Of a DNA stretch of 64,000 bases, positions 53,970 through 62,010 are shown one piece after another. Origin of the DNA: Xanthocytophaga flava (lineage in GTDB: Bacteria; Bacteroidota; Bacteroidia; Cytophagales; 172606-1); NCBI GenBank assembly GCA_030068525.1, contig JASJOS010000014.1:1-64000 (forward strand), written 5' to 3'. Position numbers and translations under genes: made by a program. Under the pieces are notes generated by a model. The model was not told the origin of the DNA, ran no database searches, and saw nothing but the letters and a program-made list of their open reading frames with translations. How positions within the stretch are numbered: position 1 is the first letter of the stretch; each line of letters starts with the position of its first letter.

Positions 53970-55332
53970 TTGTTTTTGTTGCTAGGGGTTAAGTTTCTTT
54001 GTGTATATGTAAAGCTCTACAAAATTCAGACCGGGATCAATTCGAAAAATGTACTAGGTCTATTAACCGATTTGCCTTGTCCTTATAAAAATACTCACTT
54101 TACTGAATCCCAAATCATCAAGATTATCCAAGAAGCAGAAGGTGGAAGAGCTGTACCTGATATTTGTCGAGAATATGCTATAGATGATTCAGCCTACTAT
54201 AATTGAAAGAAAAGTAGGGAAGTATGCAAGTTGGAGCATCTCTGCTCCGAGGAAATGCAAAGACTTAAACAGTTGGAATCAAACAAATGTTTGTTGAGTT
54301 GAAGCAGGATTATAAGATTTTAAAAGGTGTAAATGAATCAGCTCTGATTCATGAAAAAAAGCTATAAGGCCTGCTGAGGTTAAAAGGATCGTTGACTATA
54401 TCATAGATATGCATAAAACCAGTATTAACCTAGCTTACCGTATTAGAGGCTAGGATCGGTCAGGGGGGATCAATCCCGAAAGCAAGATGAACTATTGGGC
54501 GAAAAACTCCGCGAGTGGGCAGAGAAAAAAACAACTGAGGGCTTTTAGACGTTATTTGGTAGAATTCCAAGTGAAGGGTTAATATGAATCACCTCACAAA
54601 CGTATATACAGAGTTTATAAAAAGTTGGGAGTTAATTTGAAGCGTAAGAATAAATGCCGAAAGAATAAAAGTTCCTTTAACTCGCTTGAGCAAATTAATC
54701 AAAGCTGGCCTATTGACCGTATCTGGGCAATATAACTTCATGAGTTATAAATTAACTATTAACCAATGGTATGCGATTTAGAACGTTAAATGTCAACCTG
54801 CTACGTGCTTGGCATCGGCTTGATGATTAGAAAGTGTTAGCTATTGAAGCTGATACTACATACGAAGCAGGTGTAAATATTTTTTTATGTGCTCTCATGG
54901 TTAAGAGAGTACTTGGATCACTTATTCAATGGAGAAGTAACTAAGATTCGAATTGGCAATGAAAGTATCTCCGAGTTGATGAATTTATAGATGTAGATTT
55001 AGTGGACTGGTATAAGGAAAATACGATTTACTTATAATATATTCAGTCAGAGAAACCAAACGTTTCGGCTATGATCAAAACGTTTTAATGGTAGTTTTCA
55101 GAAAGATATGTTGGATGCATATTTATTCAGCAATTTATCACAAGTTAGAATCTTGATAGAAGAATGGATACAGGATTATAATTATCATCGTCTACATAAG
55201 ACTTTAGCAAATTTAATGCCTTTCCAATTTAAGCAACGGGCCGTGAACAGTGGAAAAAAGCATCAGAAAATTGCCAGAAGAAAAACCAGCCTGAAATTTT
55301 CCACAATTCATAGCCTTAGTAGTATCAATTGA
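53970..55332 (+). pseudogene. Degenerate IS3-family (IS407-like group) transposase
   Basis: OrfA is recognisable near 54100-54205 (HFTESQIIKIIQEAEGGRAV, PDICREYAIDDSAYYN, then a stop). OrfB pieces appear in several frames: VDYIIDMHKTSINLAYRIRG near 54395, KRIYRVYKKLGVNLKRKNK near 54600-54660, FNGSFQKDMLDAYLF and LIEEWIQDYNYHRLHKTLAN from about 55085 to 55210. The final frame at 55108-55332 is just the integrase C-terminus. Many stops in between show a long-dead element. It lies between the kinase gene and the receiver-domain gene. Confidence 0.85.
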
Positions 55333-55392
55333 AAAAATAATTAATTCAATTTTCTATCTTAAACCTGTTTGAAAACATGGAAGCTGATAGGA
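55236..55392 (+). repeat. IS3 right-end sequence, copy 1 (partner 59071-59286)
   Basis: The end of the IS3 relic contains GCCGTGAACAGTGGAAAA, AAACCAGCCTGAAATTTTCC, TCAATTTTCTATCTTAAACC and TGTTTGAAAACATGG. The same blocks occur in the same order and orientation at 59071-59286, the far side of the REC/MBL gene pair. The two direct copies therefore bracket that pair. Confidence 0.8.
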
Positions 55393-55447
55393 TGTCTACA
55401 ACATATTCCTCATATTTTTTAGATTGCTATCAAAAGAAATTATTAAA

Positions 55448-57601
55448 ATGGAAACTCTGGATTCAACTAAAGATTTATTTGGCGAAGAAAAGAAAGAGCT
55501 ACATGCTATCATTATTGAAGACTCTGAATTGGTGCGCGCCACTATAAACAACATTCTAGATTCAAAAGAAGGACAATATATTATTACTAAATATTATCCT
55601 GAGTCTATAAATGATCTTCACAAAACTTTAGATAAAATTGAAAGCAATTCACTTGCGATATCCTATGTTGATATTGATTTAACAAATTTTGGGATCATAC
55701 ATGAAGGTACTGACTTTATTAAATTAATACAAAATAGGAGCCCTTTTATTGAGATAGGAGCTTGTACATACCGAAAACCTACAATATATAATTTAGAACA
55801 TGATTATAATATAATAGCTGAATTAAAGTTGCGCACGGAAATTTCACCTGAAAAAATTGTAAACAATCTAATCACTAAATTAATTTCTAATGTAGAAAGA
55901 AAGAGAGGTATAAACCTAGTTCCAAATGAATGTTTGTTGATAATAGAAGAGGAGAAAGAAGTTGAATTATCAATTGAAGAATATAAATGTTATTTTAAAA
56001 CAATTTTTGCTAAAAGAAATACAAGAGAATATCCTGCATTTGAGCCTCTATCGAATGAAAAGAATATTATTTCAAATAAAATATCAAAATTATCTTTTTG
56101 CTTTTTATTAGATAATGAGTATAAAATAAGTGGTTTCAAGATTAGAACTGAAACCAATATATTAAAAAAGTATCAAATACAAAATATTTTTTCATCCTAT
56201 GAAGAATATAAAAGGGATAAAGAATTATATTCTTCAGCATATCAACAATTAATCGAATACTTTTTTTTCTATTGTCTAGCATCAGAGCTTGGTAATTGTT
56301 ATGTTAAAAATGATATTAAGGATAAAGTAAAATCTTTAATAGAATTGAATTATTTGAGCTTTTTTTCTCAATATTTAGAATACAAATACTTCTCATTAGA
56401 CCAGAATCAGATATCTGAAGAATATGATCTGGAATATGAAGAGCTTTTAGATCTTCCAAATGATTTAAACATTCAAGGTGTAGTAACATTATATATGTTT
56501 AAAATAATTGAGTATAGTGATGGTAAGTTAACTATAGAAAAAATTTCTATAGGGAAAAAGATAAAAGTAGAAACATTAGGATTTGAAAAAATATCTCTTA
56601 TTTTCAAAAAAGAAGGAGAATTCTTACTTGAAAAAGGGTATTGCTATAAAATAATAAATTATAAACAACATGATGGAGGGGAATACACTTATATTGAGTG
56701 CATGGAAGAGTCGACATTTAATATTTACAAAAATAATATATCAATCGAATTGCTAGATTTCTCAGACCAGATATATTTAATTAAATATATGTGTGATTCA
56801 ATATTTTATCAATATATACTTAAAAATTTTGGCATTACATTACCAAGCGGAGTTTATATTAACATCATTATTGATCCTAGCACAAGTACTATAGAAGTAC
56901 TTAATAAGCAGATTACATTTCAAATAAATGAGCATAGTGCTTCTTTAGACTTTGATAAGATGAGATTAAAACTCGAAAAAGATAAAGAATATTTATATAT
57001 ATATATCAATAATGCATCGCAGAAAATACAAATAGAAGAGTTTGGGAACTATATTAATGATATTAAATTGAATCAGTTTCAAAAAAAGATAATTAGTATT
57101 TTTCTTATTTATTATATGACCTATGGCTACAATTTAGATGAAATCACAACTAATGTTAACTTTCTAGTTCAAAGTCCATTATCAGATTTTAGAAAACTCT
57201 TCTTAGAACTTCTTTTTGAAAGAATAACAGTTCAAAATCATAATATTGAAACTACACAAAAACTACTTAAAAGTTCTACAAATAGTTTAGAGCTTCAAAT
57301 TGATAATATATTTTATGGTAGGATAGAAACGGATGATAATTCTGAAACGGATGATTTTTCTGAAGCATCCCCAAGCTACATCGTGAATCTGTTAGGTGTA
57401 AATGATTTTAATAACCAACTACATGATATAATTGATTATCATTTTATTTGCGAAGTGTTAAATATTAGACCATATGCAGGTCTCACATTTAAACTTTTAG
57501 GGTATTTTGATTTTACTAAAAGATCCTTTGTTCATGAAGTAGAACTGATTCCACAACAAGCGTTAATTTCAAGAAAAAGGAGATATAAATATGGAAATTA
57601 A
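55448..57601 (+). CDS. Receiver-domain protein with large unknown output region
   Basis: I use the ATG at 55448 (METLDSTKDLFGEEKKELHA); the frame extends to a TTG at 55424. The first ~125 residues read as a receiver domain. The acidic pair is in IIIEDSELVR (residues ~24-25), the phosphoacceptor Asp in AISYVDIDLTN (~75-77), a Thr in IGACTYRKP and a Lys in IIAELKLRTEI, the usual REC positions. The remaining ~590 residues are AT-rich-coded, without a helix-turn-helix, GGDEF, EAL or kinase motif (stretches such as KIIEYSDGKLTIEKISIGKK, and FICEVLNIRPYAGLTFKLLG near the end). The output is unknown. It overlaps the MBL gene by 11 bases, so the two are translationally coupled. The nearby giant kinase may phosphorylate it (inference). 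Confidence 0.7.
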   Translation: METLDSTKDLFGEEKKELHAIIIEDSELVRATINNILDSKEGQYIITKYYPESINDLHKTLDKIESNSLAISYVDIDLTNFGIIHEGTDFIKLIQNRSPFIEIGACTYRKPTIYNLEHDYNIIAELKLRTEISPEKIVNNLITKLISNVERKRGINLVPNECLLIIEEEKEVELSIEEYKCYFKTIFAKRNTREYPAFEPLSNEKNIISNKISKLSFCFLLDNEYKISGFKIRTETNILKKYQIQNIFSSYEEYKRDKELYSSAYQQLIEYFFFYCLASELGNCYVKNDIKDKVKSLIELNYLSFFSQYLEYKYFSLDQNQISEEYDLEYEELLDLPNDLNIQGVVTLYMFKIIEYSDGKLTIEKISIGKKIKVETLGFEKISLIFKKEGEFLLEKGYCYKIINYKQHDGGEYTYIECMEESTFNIYKNNISIELLDFSDQIYLIKYMCDSIFYQYILKNFGITLPSGVYINIIIDPSTSTIEVLNKQITFQINEHSASLDFDKMRLKLEKDKEYLYIYINNASQKIQIEEFGNYINDIKLNQFQKKIISIFLIYYMTYGYNLDEITTNVNFLVQSPLSDFRKLFLELLFERITVQNHNIETTQKLLKSSTNSLELQIDNIFYGRIETDDNSETDDFSEASPSYIVNLLGVNDFNNQLHDIIDYHFICEVLNIRPYAGLTFKLLGYFDFTKRSFVHEVELIPQQALISRKRRYKYGN

Positions 57602-58661
57602 GGTAATAATATTTGATGTTGGTAAAGGAGATAACATTATTGTTGAATTTCCTGAAAATATTTTTGGCTTAATTGATTTCAATAAAAAGACATCACAAGG
57701 AGAGCCACCCTCTCTTACATATTTAAGATTGAAATATGATGAATTAAAAGCTAAGGGGAGTAATTTAAGGATATGTTTTATAAATATTACTCATCAAGAT
57801 AAGGATCACAGACATGGTGCTGTAGATTTTTTTGCATGGATAGAAGAGAAAAAAATTGATATCGAGATTTGGTATCCCAAATCAATTAATATTCCAAATA
57901 TTATTTCTCACCTCCGAAAAAACAATGATTTAGAGAATACTTTTAATTATATATACCAATTTCATAAAAAGAAAAGAACACGAGCGCTTGAAGGCATAAG
58001 TGAAGTTAAAACAATCAAAAATTTTAAGATTTATGCTCTTAGTCCTTTACCAGATGCAATTGAGGAAGATATTAATGATAGAATTGTAAATCCACGTAAT
58101 TGGAATCCTAATAATACGTCTACTGCTCTACATTTCCGCTCTAATAACTTACAGTTAACATTTGGGGCAGATTTGCCTTGGTTGGAGTGGGAAAAAGTAA
58201 TCGAAAGATTAGATATTTCTTCTTTAAAGGATATTTATTCTGATTTTGTTAAAGCTAGCCATCATGGTGCAGAAAATGCCTCTCATACAACTTTATGGGA
58301 AAAACTTTTAAAAGATTTATCTCATATTATATTTACTGCTGATGCTAGATATCCAAAGAAGATAACATTAGATCATTTATCCCAGATAAATAAAGAAAAA
58401 CTACACAAATATTCTACATTTGTTCAAAACCAAATATTTATTTGTAAGAATGCTGAAAATGTCACAAATAAAAAGAATATTCAGTGGATTATTTCTAATA
58501 ACTTAACTGGGAGTCAAAATATAAGCTCTCAAACAATAAGATCAATTCCTCGAAAGAAAGACCCGGAATTAGAAAGTGATTTTAAATTCATTGGGTGGGA
58601 ATTCATGTTTCTGGAGAGTAATAAGGTTGAAGTCTTTCAACTTTACCCCCAATTGCAGTAG
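57591..58661 (+). CDS. ComEC-like metallo-beta-lactamase-fold hydrolase
   Basis: The 356-residue protein is soluble and begins with the fold's first strands (MEIKVIIFDVGKGDNIIVEF, NIFGLIDF). The metal site is INITHQDKDHRHG (H68, D70, D72, H73, with H75 nearby), later FGADLPWLEWEKV (~195) and VKASHHGAEN (H224-H225). The FGAD and SHHG motifs and loops are those of the ComEC/Rec2 C-terminal MBL domain and its free-standing relatives, many of which are nucleases or phosphodiesterases. There are no membrane helices. A stand-alone MBL partner of a receiver-domain protein is unusual. It could be the effector of the signalling pair; that is inference from coupling by an 11-base overlap. Confidence 0.8.
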   Translation: MEIKVIIFDVGKGDNIIVEFPENIFGLIDFNKKTSQGEPPSLTYLRLKYDELKAKGSNLRICFINITHQDKDHRHGAVDFFAWIEEKKIDIEIWYPKSINIPNIISHLRKNNDLENTFNYIYQFHKKKRTRALEGISEVKTIKNFKIYALSPLPDAIEEDINDRIVNPRNWNPNNTSTALHFRSNNLQLTFGADLPWLEWEKVIERLDISSLKDIYSDFVKASHHGAENASHTTLWEKLLKDLSHIIFTADARYPKKITLDHLSQINKEKLHKYSTFVQNQIFICKNAENVTNKKNIQWIISNNLTGSQNISSQTIRSIPRKKDPELESDFKFIGWEFMFLESNKVEVFQLYPQLQ

Positions 58662-58754
58662 AGCCAAATTAAGGTCAATTATTTAGAACTCAATGGTCTA
58701 ACATTATAGGGAAGCCTACATGAAGAGACTTTAAACTCAGCTGGGCGTATGCGC
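58662..58754 (+). other. Spacer with short palindrome after the MBL gene
   Basis: This short AT-rich spacer leads into the IS66 relic. At 58746-58759 the palindromic GGGCG-tatg-CGCCC forms a compact stem but has no T-run. Nothing else is recognisable. Confidence 0.35.
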
Positions 58755-59048
58755 CCGACGAACTACATATTGTTAGTGAGGATAATTTTCTTAAAGTTTT
58801 GAGGAAACAGGTCGGTGAGATTTTTGTAGTTGATACAGGAGATATTTTCCAGGGTATACTTCAACCATACAAAAGGATTTACATTCTCTTTCTTGCAACT
58901 GACAAAAAAAGGAATAAATCATCGCAGCCCGTTGTGCCGCTTGATGACTGCCAGCAAACAGGTAATTTTTTCTCCCTAAAGCGATAGGACGAATAGCGTT
59001 TTCCACCGGATTGTTATCTATCCGTAGTGATCCTGTAAGGCCCCCCAA
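58755..59048 (-). pseudogene. IS66-family TnpC C-terminal remnant
   Basis: On the minus strand, TGSLRIDNNPVENAIRPIAL, GRKNYLFAGSHQAAQRAAMI and YSFF form the characteristic C-terminal segment of IS66 transposases. A one-base slip in a T-run near 58910 shifts the frame; in the corrected frame SCKKENVNPFVWLKYTLENI and INYKNLTDLFPQNFK continue the homology. Only ~90 of ~500 residues remain, so it is a dead fragment. It directly abuts the IS3-end repeats at 59071. Confidence 0.85.
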
Positions 59049-59070
59049 AATTCAGGCAGCGACAAGCTGA

Positions 59071-59286
59071 GCAGCGAGCCGTGAACAGTGGAAAATTGTC
59101 AGGTGCAAAACCAGCCCTGGAATTTCCCACAATTCACAGCCTTGGTAGTAGCAATTAAAAAAAATAATTAATTCAAATTTTCTATCTCAAACCTGTTTGA
59201 AAACAGGGGAGCCGACAGTAGCAATTAAAAAAAATAATTAATTCAAATTTTCTATCTTAAACCTGTTTGAAAACAGTGGAGCCGAC
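59071..59286 (+). repeat. IS3 right-end sequence, copy 2, containing a tandem duplication
   Basis: The blocks GAGCCGTGAACAGTGG, AAACCAGCCCTGGAATTTCC, CACAATTCACAGCCTTGGTA and TTCTATCTCAAACCTGTTTG match copy 1 at 55236-55392. Its last 70 bases occur twice in tandem: 59147-59216 and 59217-59286, starting AGTAGCAATTAAAAAAAATA, with two mismatches. No transposase frame is attached. Confidence 0.8.
59147..59286 (+). repeat. 70-bp tandem duplication
   Basis: Two adjacent copies of a 70-base unit (59147-59216 and 59217-59286) start AGTAGCAATTAAAAAAAATA and end GGAGCCGAC. They differ at only two bases (CTCAAA/CTTAAA and CAGGGG/CAGTGG). The unit is the terminal part of an IS3 element. The almost identical copies point to a recent duplication at an otherwise dead IS end. 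With only two units and no spacers, it is not a CRISPR. Confidence 0.85.
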
Positions 59287-59314
59287 AAACAAATTCAGGT
59301 GATAAGATATTTTC

Positions 59315-60067
59315 TTATTTGTTTTTCTTCTCACTATTATTACTGTGTAGGTTTACTCGTATTCCTAAGTTGATTAGTCTTTGATTAGTATATGAGTTTA
59401 AAAAGCCAGACCAGCCAACAAAAAATATTAAAGTACATTCTTCCAGTGAGTGTCTTTTGTTATTTAGTCCCAAATTCAATTGTATGTCCAAGCTGTTAAA
59501 GAAAGCTGTGTTATTATCAAAGTAGGTCTCAAAATAGACTTTAGATGAATCGATAATATCATGACCAACATGATTGTATTGAATGGATAGGTCAAACTTC
59601 TTAAACCGAAAACCAATTCCGCCTCCTAATAGCCATTGTCCATATCCCACGGAAATTTGCCGGCCTGGACTGGATATTCCATCTATTTTAGGTAAAATCT
59701 TGAGTGCTCCAAGGCCATAAAAGCGCACTATAAGTTCTTCCGTGACTTTGTTTATGACATACGGTTGTAGGGTTAAACTCAGTAAACCTGATTGCAAAAG
59801 TGTATAGTATTTGAATGAGTTTAGATTATATGAAGGACTCCAGCTTACCGAAGGTGTAATGAGAAACCCAAGGGTGCTATCTTTATTTAGATATTCATTG
59901 TGAATAAATGCTAGTTTTAAATATATATTTTTTTCGTTACTAAATGTTGTGAGCATATAGCCACCATCTGCCACGACTGCATTCTGATTGGGAATAAGAT
60001 ACGACTGAGCTTTGACTATGAAATAGGATCCCAGAAAGCAAAGTAAAACAGTAAAGTATGTGTTCAT
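59315..60067 (-). CDS. Outer-membrane beta-barrel-like protein, third gene of protease operon
   Basis: The 250-residue product has a signal peptide (MNTYFTVLLCFLGSYFIVKA, then QS). The mature sequence alternates short amphipathic strands and turns (LKLAFIHNEYLNKDSTLGFL, YYTLLQSGLLSLTLQPYVIN, WLLGGGIGFRFKKFDLSIQY, LIFFVGWSGFLNSYTN) as in small outer-membrane barrels. I see no enzymatic motif. Its ATG overlaps the stop of the preceding gene (ATGA, 60064-60067), so it is made together with the two-repeat exported protein. It may form a surface partner of the operon's membrane protease. Confidence 0.55.
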   Translation of the reverse strand: MNTYFTVLLCFLGSYFIVKAQSYLIPNQNAVVADGGYMLTTFSNEKNIYLKLAFIHNEYLNKDSTLGFLITPSVSWSPSYNLNSFKYYTLLQSGLLSLTLQPYVINKVTEELIVRFYGLGALKILPKIDGISSPGRQISVGYGQWLLGGGIGFRFKKFDLSIQYNHVGHDIIDSSKVYFETYFDNNTAFFNSLDIQLNLGLNNKRHSLEECTLIFFVGWSGFLNSYTNQRLINLGIRVNLHSNNSEKKNK

Positions 60068-62010
60068 GGCTGATCAGTAGGTTTAGATTTGGTATTGTTC
60101 TGAGAAGTGTTTGAGGCTCGGAAAGCATTGACTATCCGAAAATCTATGTTTACTCCAATGAAGAAACCCAAATCCCATTGATTCCTCATCAGCGAGTTAT
60201 CAAATGCACTTCCTGAAAATTTCGATTTTCCATAGGTGAAATTATCATAACCTGCCAAGGCCTTGTGTTCGCCATAATGAACCCCGGCTGAGAAATTGCC
60301 ACCTTTGGCAAATTCGTAATTCAAGCCTAAGAACAAGTCGTTAAATAGATTTTGGCTTATTGCTGTCCCAAAACAAATAGACCATTTTTCTTTAAAAGAT
60401 AGATCTTTGTATCTATAATTCCGGTTTCTTGGAGTAGGATAGAAAATGGCAGTCAGGGTAAGCATGCGTTGTGATTTGGTATGATCGCCAATCAAAGTGC
60501 TATCTCCAGGGTTGCCAGGCTTAGGAATCAGGTTGACATTACTGGGATTGTTAAGTGTTGAATAATAGAATCCGCCCTGTAGGCTTACGTGATAAAATTG
60601 AGAGCAGGACTGAATTGTAAACGTTTTTTTCTTGGTTACTGTCTCTGAAGAACCTTTGGGCGATAAGGAAACAGAAATATTGACACCCTCTATAATGGAA
60701 GATGATGTATATTCTGAGAAAGCAAGTGCAGAACCATCAGAAACAGATTCTGTTAACTCAAACGAGCTACTTCCTCCAATATCAACTATAAAATCATTGG
60801 CGATGGTAGAGAACTGGACCGTAGGTTCCTCGAAGTTATTCTTATCGTAAAGAATGTATAATTTATAAGTAGTCCCCTGTGAATTACATTTTGGGAGTGC
60901 ATTGAAGAGTGTAAGATCTTCTCTGAGAAATAAAAATGTTGTATCACCTGTTGAAACTATGCTATTTTTCTTTATATCTTTCTTTAATTTTTGCTTGGCT
61001 AAATCAATATAATCTTGGTCTGAAACATTACCAATCTCTGGATCTTTAGGGTTTTCAATAACTACAGGATTTTTAATCTCAGTGTCTATTGGGTCACTTT
61101 CTGATTTTGCATTTACAATCTCCTTTGGCTCATTGAATTCCTCAATTCCTTGATTTGAATCATTAATTTGCACTGACATATCAAACTCTTTATCCAGCTT
61201 GAAATCGCCTGTAGTACTATTAATATTATTACTTATAGCCCCATCACTAATTGTAATTTCATATTGACTCTTATCTAAAGGTATAGATACCTTAAATTCT
61301 GATTGTATTCTTATTTTTAGTATTACTTTTTTACTCTTTAAATTATTATTGTCTAAACCTTTAAGTATTATTTTCTTTTTCCCATTTACACGATTCAAAA
61401 ACGCAGATAATTCTTGAAAGCCCTGTTTAGTAAGTTGGATCGGTTCAGTGGTTTTAATTTTAGACAAATCTAAGGTTATACTGTTATCCCGAATGTTACT
61501 TTCTTCTTTTTGGGATTTTTTCGAACCGATGCCTTTGATTGTCTCAACAGGTTTAATGACTTCCTTAACTTTTAATGCTTGTATCTTATTATCCTTGTCT
61601 TTGATTGAGATAGCAATTGTGAAAAGGGGCGATATCTTCAAATCTTTGCCATTTTTTACATCTGAATTTGATATGATTTTATTGCCCTGGTCTATTTGAA
61701 TAGTTATTTGATCTTGCTGGGTCTTAATAAAAAGGGTGTCTTTATCAATGAACATCAATACTTCTTTGTCTTTGGCTACAGAATTTGACAGGCCTTTTAT
61801 TACTATTTCTTTCACTTTAGCAGTCAGAAAGTCAGCTAGGTCGTCTGTCAGAACCTGGGGGTTAACATCTGCTTTGTATATTGTTTTGGTTAATAAAATT
61901 GGTTGTGTGTTCAAGTCGAAAGTTATAACATTAGATGTAGTTGGCTGAGCATAGTTTTTCATTATTGAAAAACAAATAAAAACAGCGGATATAAGCAGAT
62001 GTATTTTCAT
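60064..62010 (-). CDS. Exported two-repeat protein with C-terminal beta-barrel-like region, second gene of protease operon
   Basis: The 648-residue protein has a signal peptide (MKIHLLISAVFICFSIMKNY, then AQ). Two diverged copies of a ~100-residue module follow: VITFDLNTQPILLTKTIY...VIKGLSN at ~30-125 and ITLDLSKIKTTEPIQLTKQG...IILKGLDN at ~175-290. After a linker, residues ~330-450 hold another beta domain, and the last ~180 residues look like a barrel (FYHVSLQGGFYYSTLNN, LTAIFYPTPRNRNYRYKDLS, GLNYEFAKGGNFSAGVHYGE, WDLGFFIGVNIDFRI). No family recognised. Its stop overlaps the start of the barrel gene after it, and its start overlaps the protease stop, each by four bases. Confidence 0.5.
   Translation of the reverse strand: MKIHLLISAVFICFSIMKNYAQPTTSNVITFDLNTQPILLTKTIYKADVNPQVLTDDLADFLTAKVKEIVIKGLSNSVAKDKEVLMFIDKDTLFIKTQQDQITIQIDQGNKIISNSDVKNGKDLKISPLFTIAISIKDKDNKIQALKVKEVIKPVETIKGIGSKKSQKEESNIRDNSITLDLSKIKTTEPIQLTKQGFQELSAFLNRVNGKKKIILKGLDNNNLKSKKVILKIRIQSEFKVSIPLDKSQYEITISDGAISNNINSTTGDFKLDKEFDMSVQINDSNQGIEEFNEPKEIVNAKSESDPIDTEIKNPVVIENPKDPEIGNVSDQDYIDLAKQKLKKDIKKNSIVSTGDTTFLFLREDLTLFNALPKCNSQGTTYKLYILYDKNNFEEPTVQFSTIANDFIVDIGGSSSFELTESVSDGSALAFSEYTSSSIIEGVNISVSLSPKGSSETVTKKKTFTIQSCSQFYHVSLQGGFYYSTLNNPSNVNLIPKPGNPGDSTLIGDHTKSQRMLTLTAIFYPTPRNRNYRYKDLSFKEKWSICFGTAISQNLFNDLFLGLNYEFAKGGNFSAGVHYGEHKALAGYDNFTYGKSKFSGSAFDNSLMRNQWDLGFFIGVNIDFRIVNAFRASNTSQNNTKSKPTDQP

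Noticed and set aside
53970-54206. Stand-alone small protein with HFTESQIIK motif
   Set aside because: It is the N-terminal part of a degenerate IS3 OrfA; the first 30 residues are readthrough.
58744-58760. GGGCG-tatg-CGCCC hairpin as terminator of the MBL gene
   Set aside because: No T-run follows and it is 80 bases from the stop.
58799-58987. Plus-strand frame over the IS66 relic
   Set aside because: It is the complement of the TnpC remnant and has no homologue.
59147-59286. Short CRISPR-like repeat
   Set aside because: Two contiguous 70-bp copies, no spacers, and the unit is an IS end.
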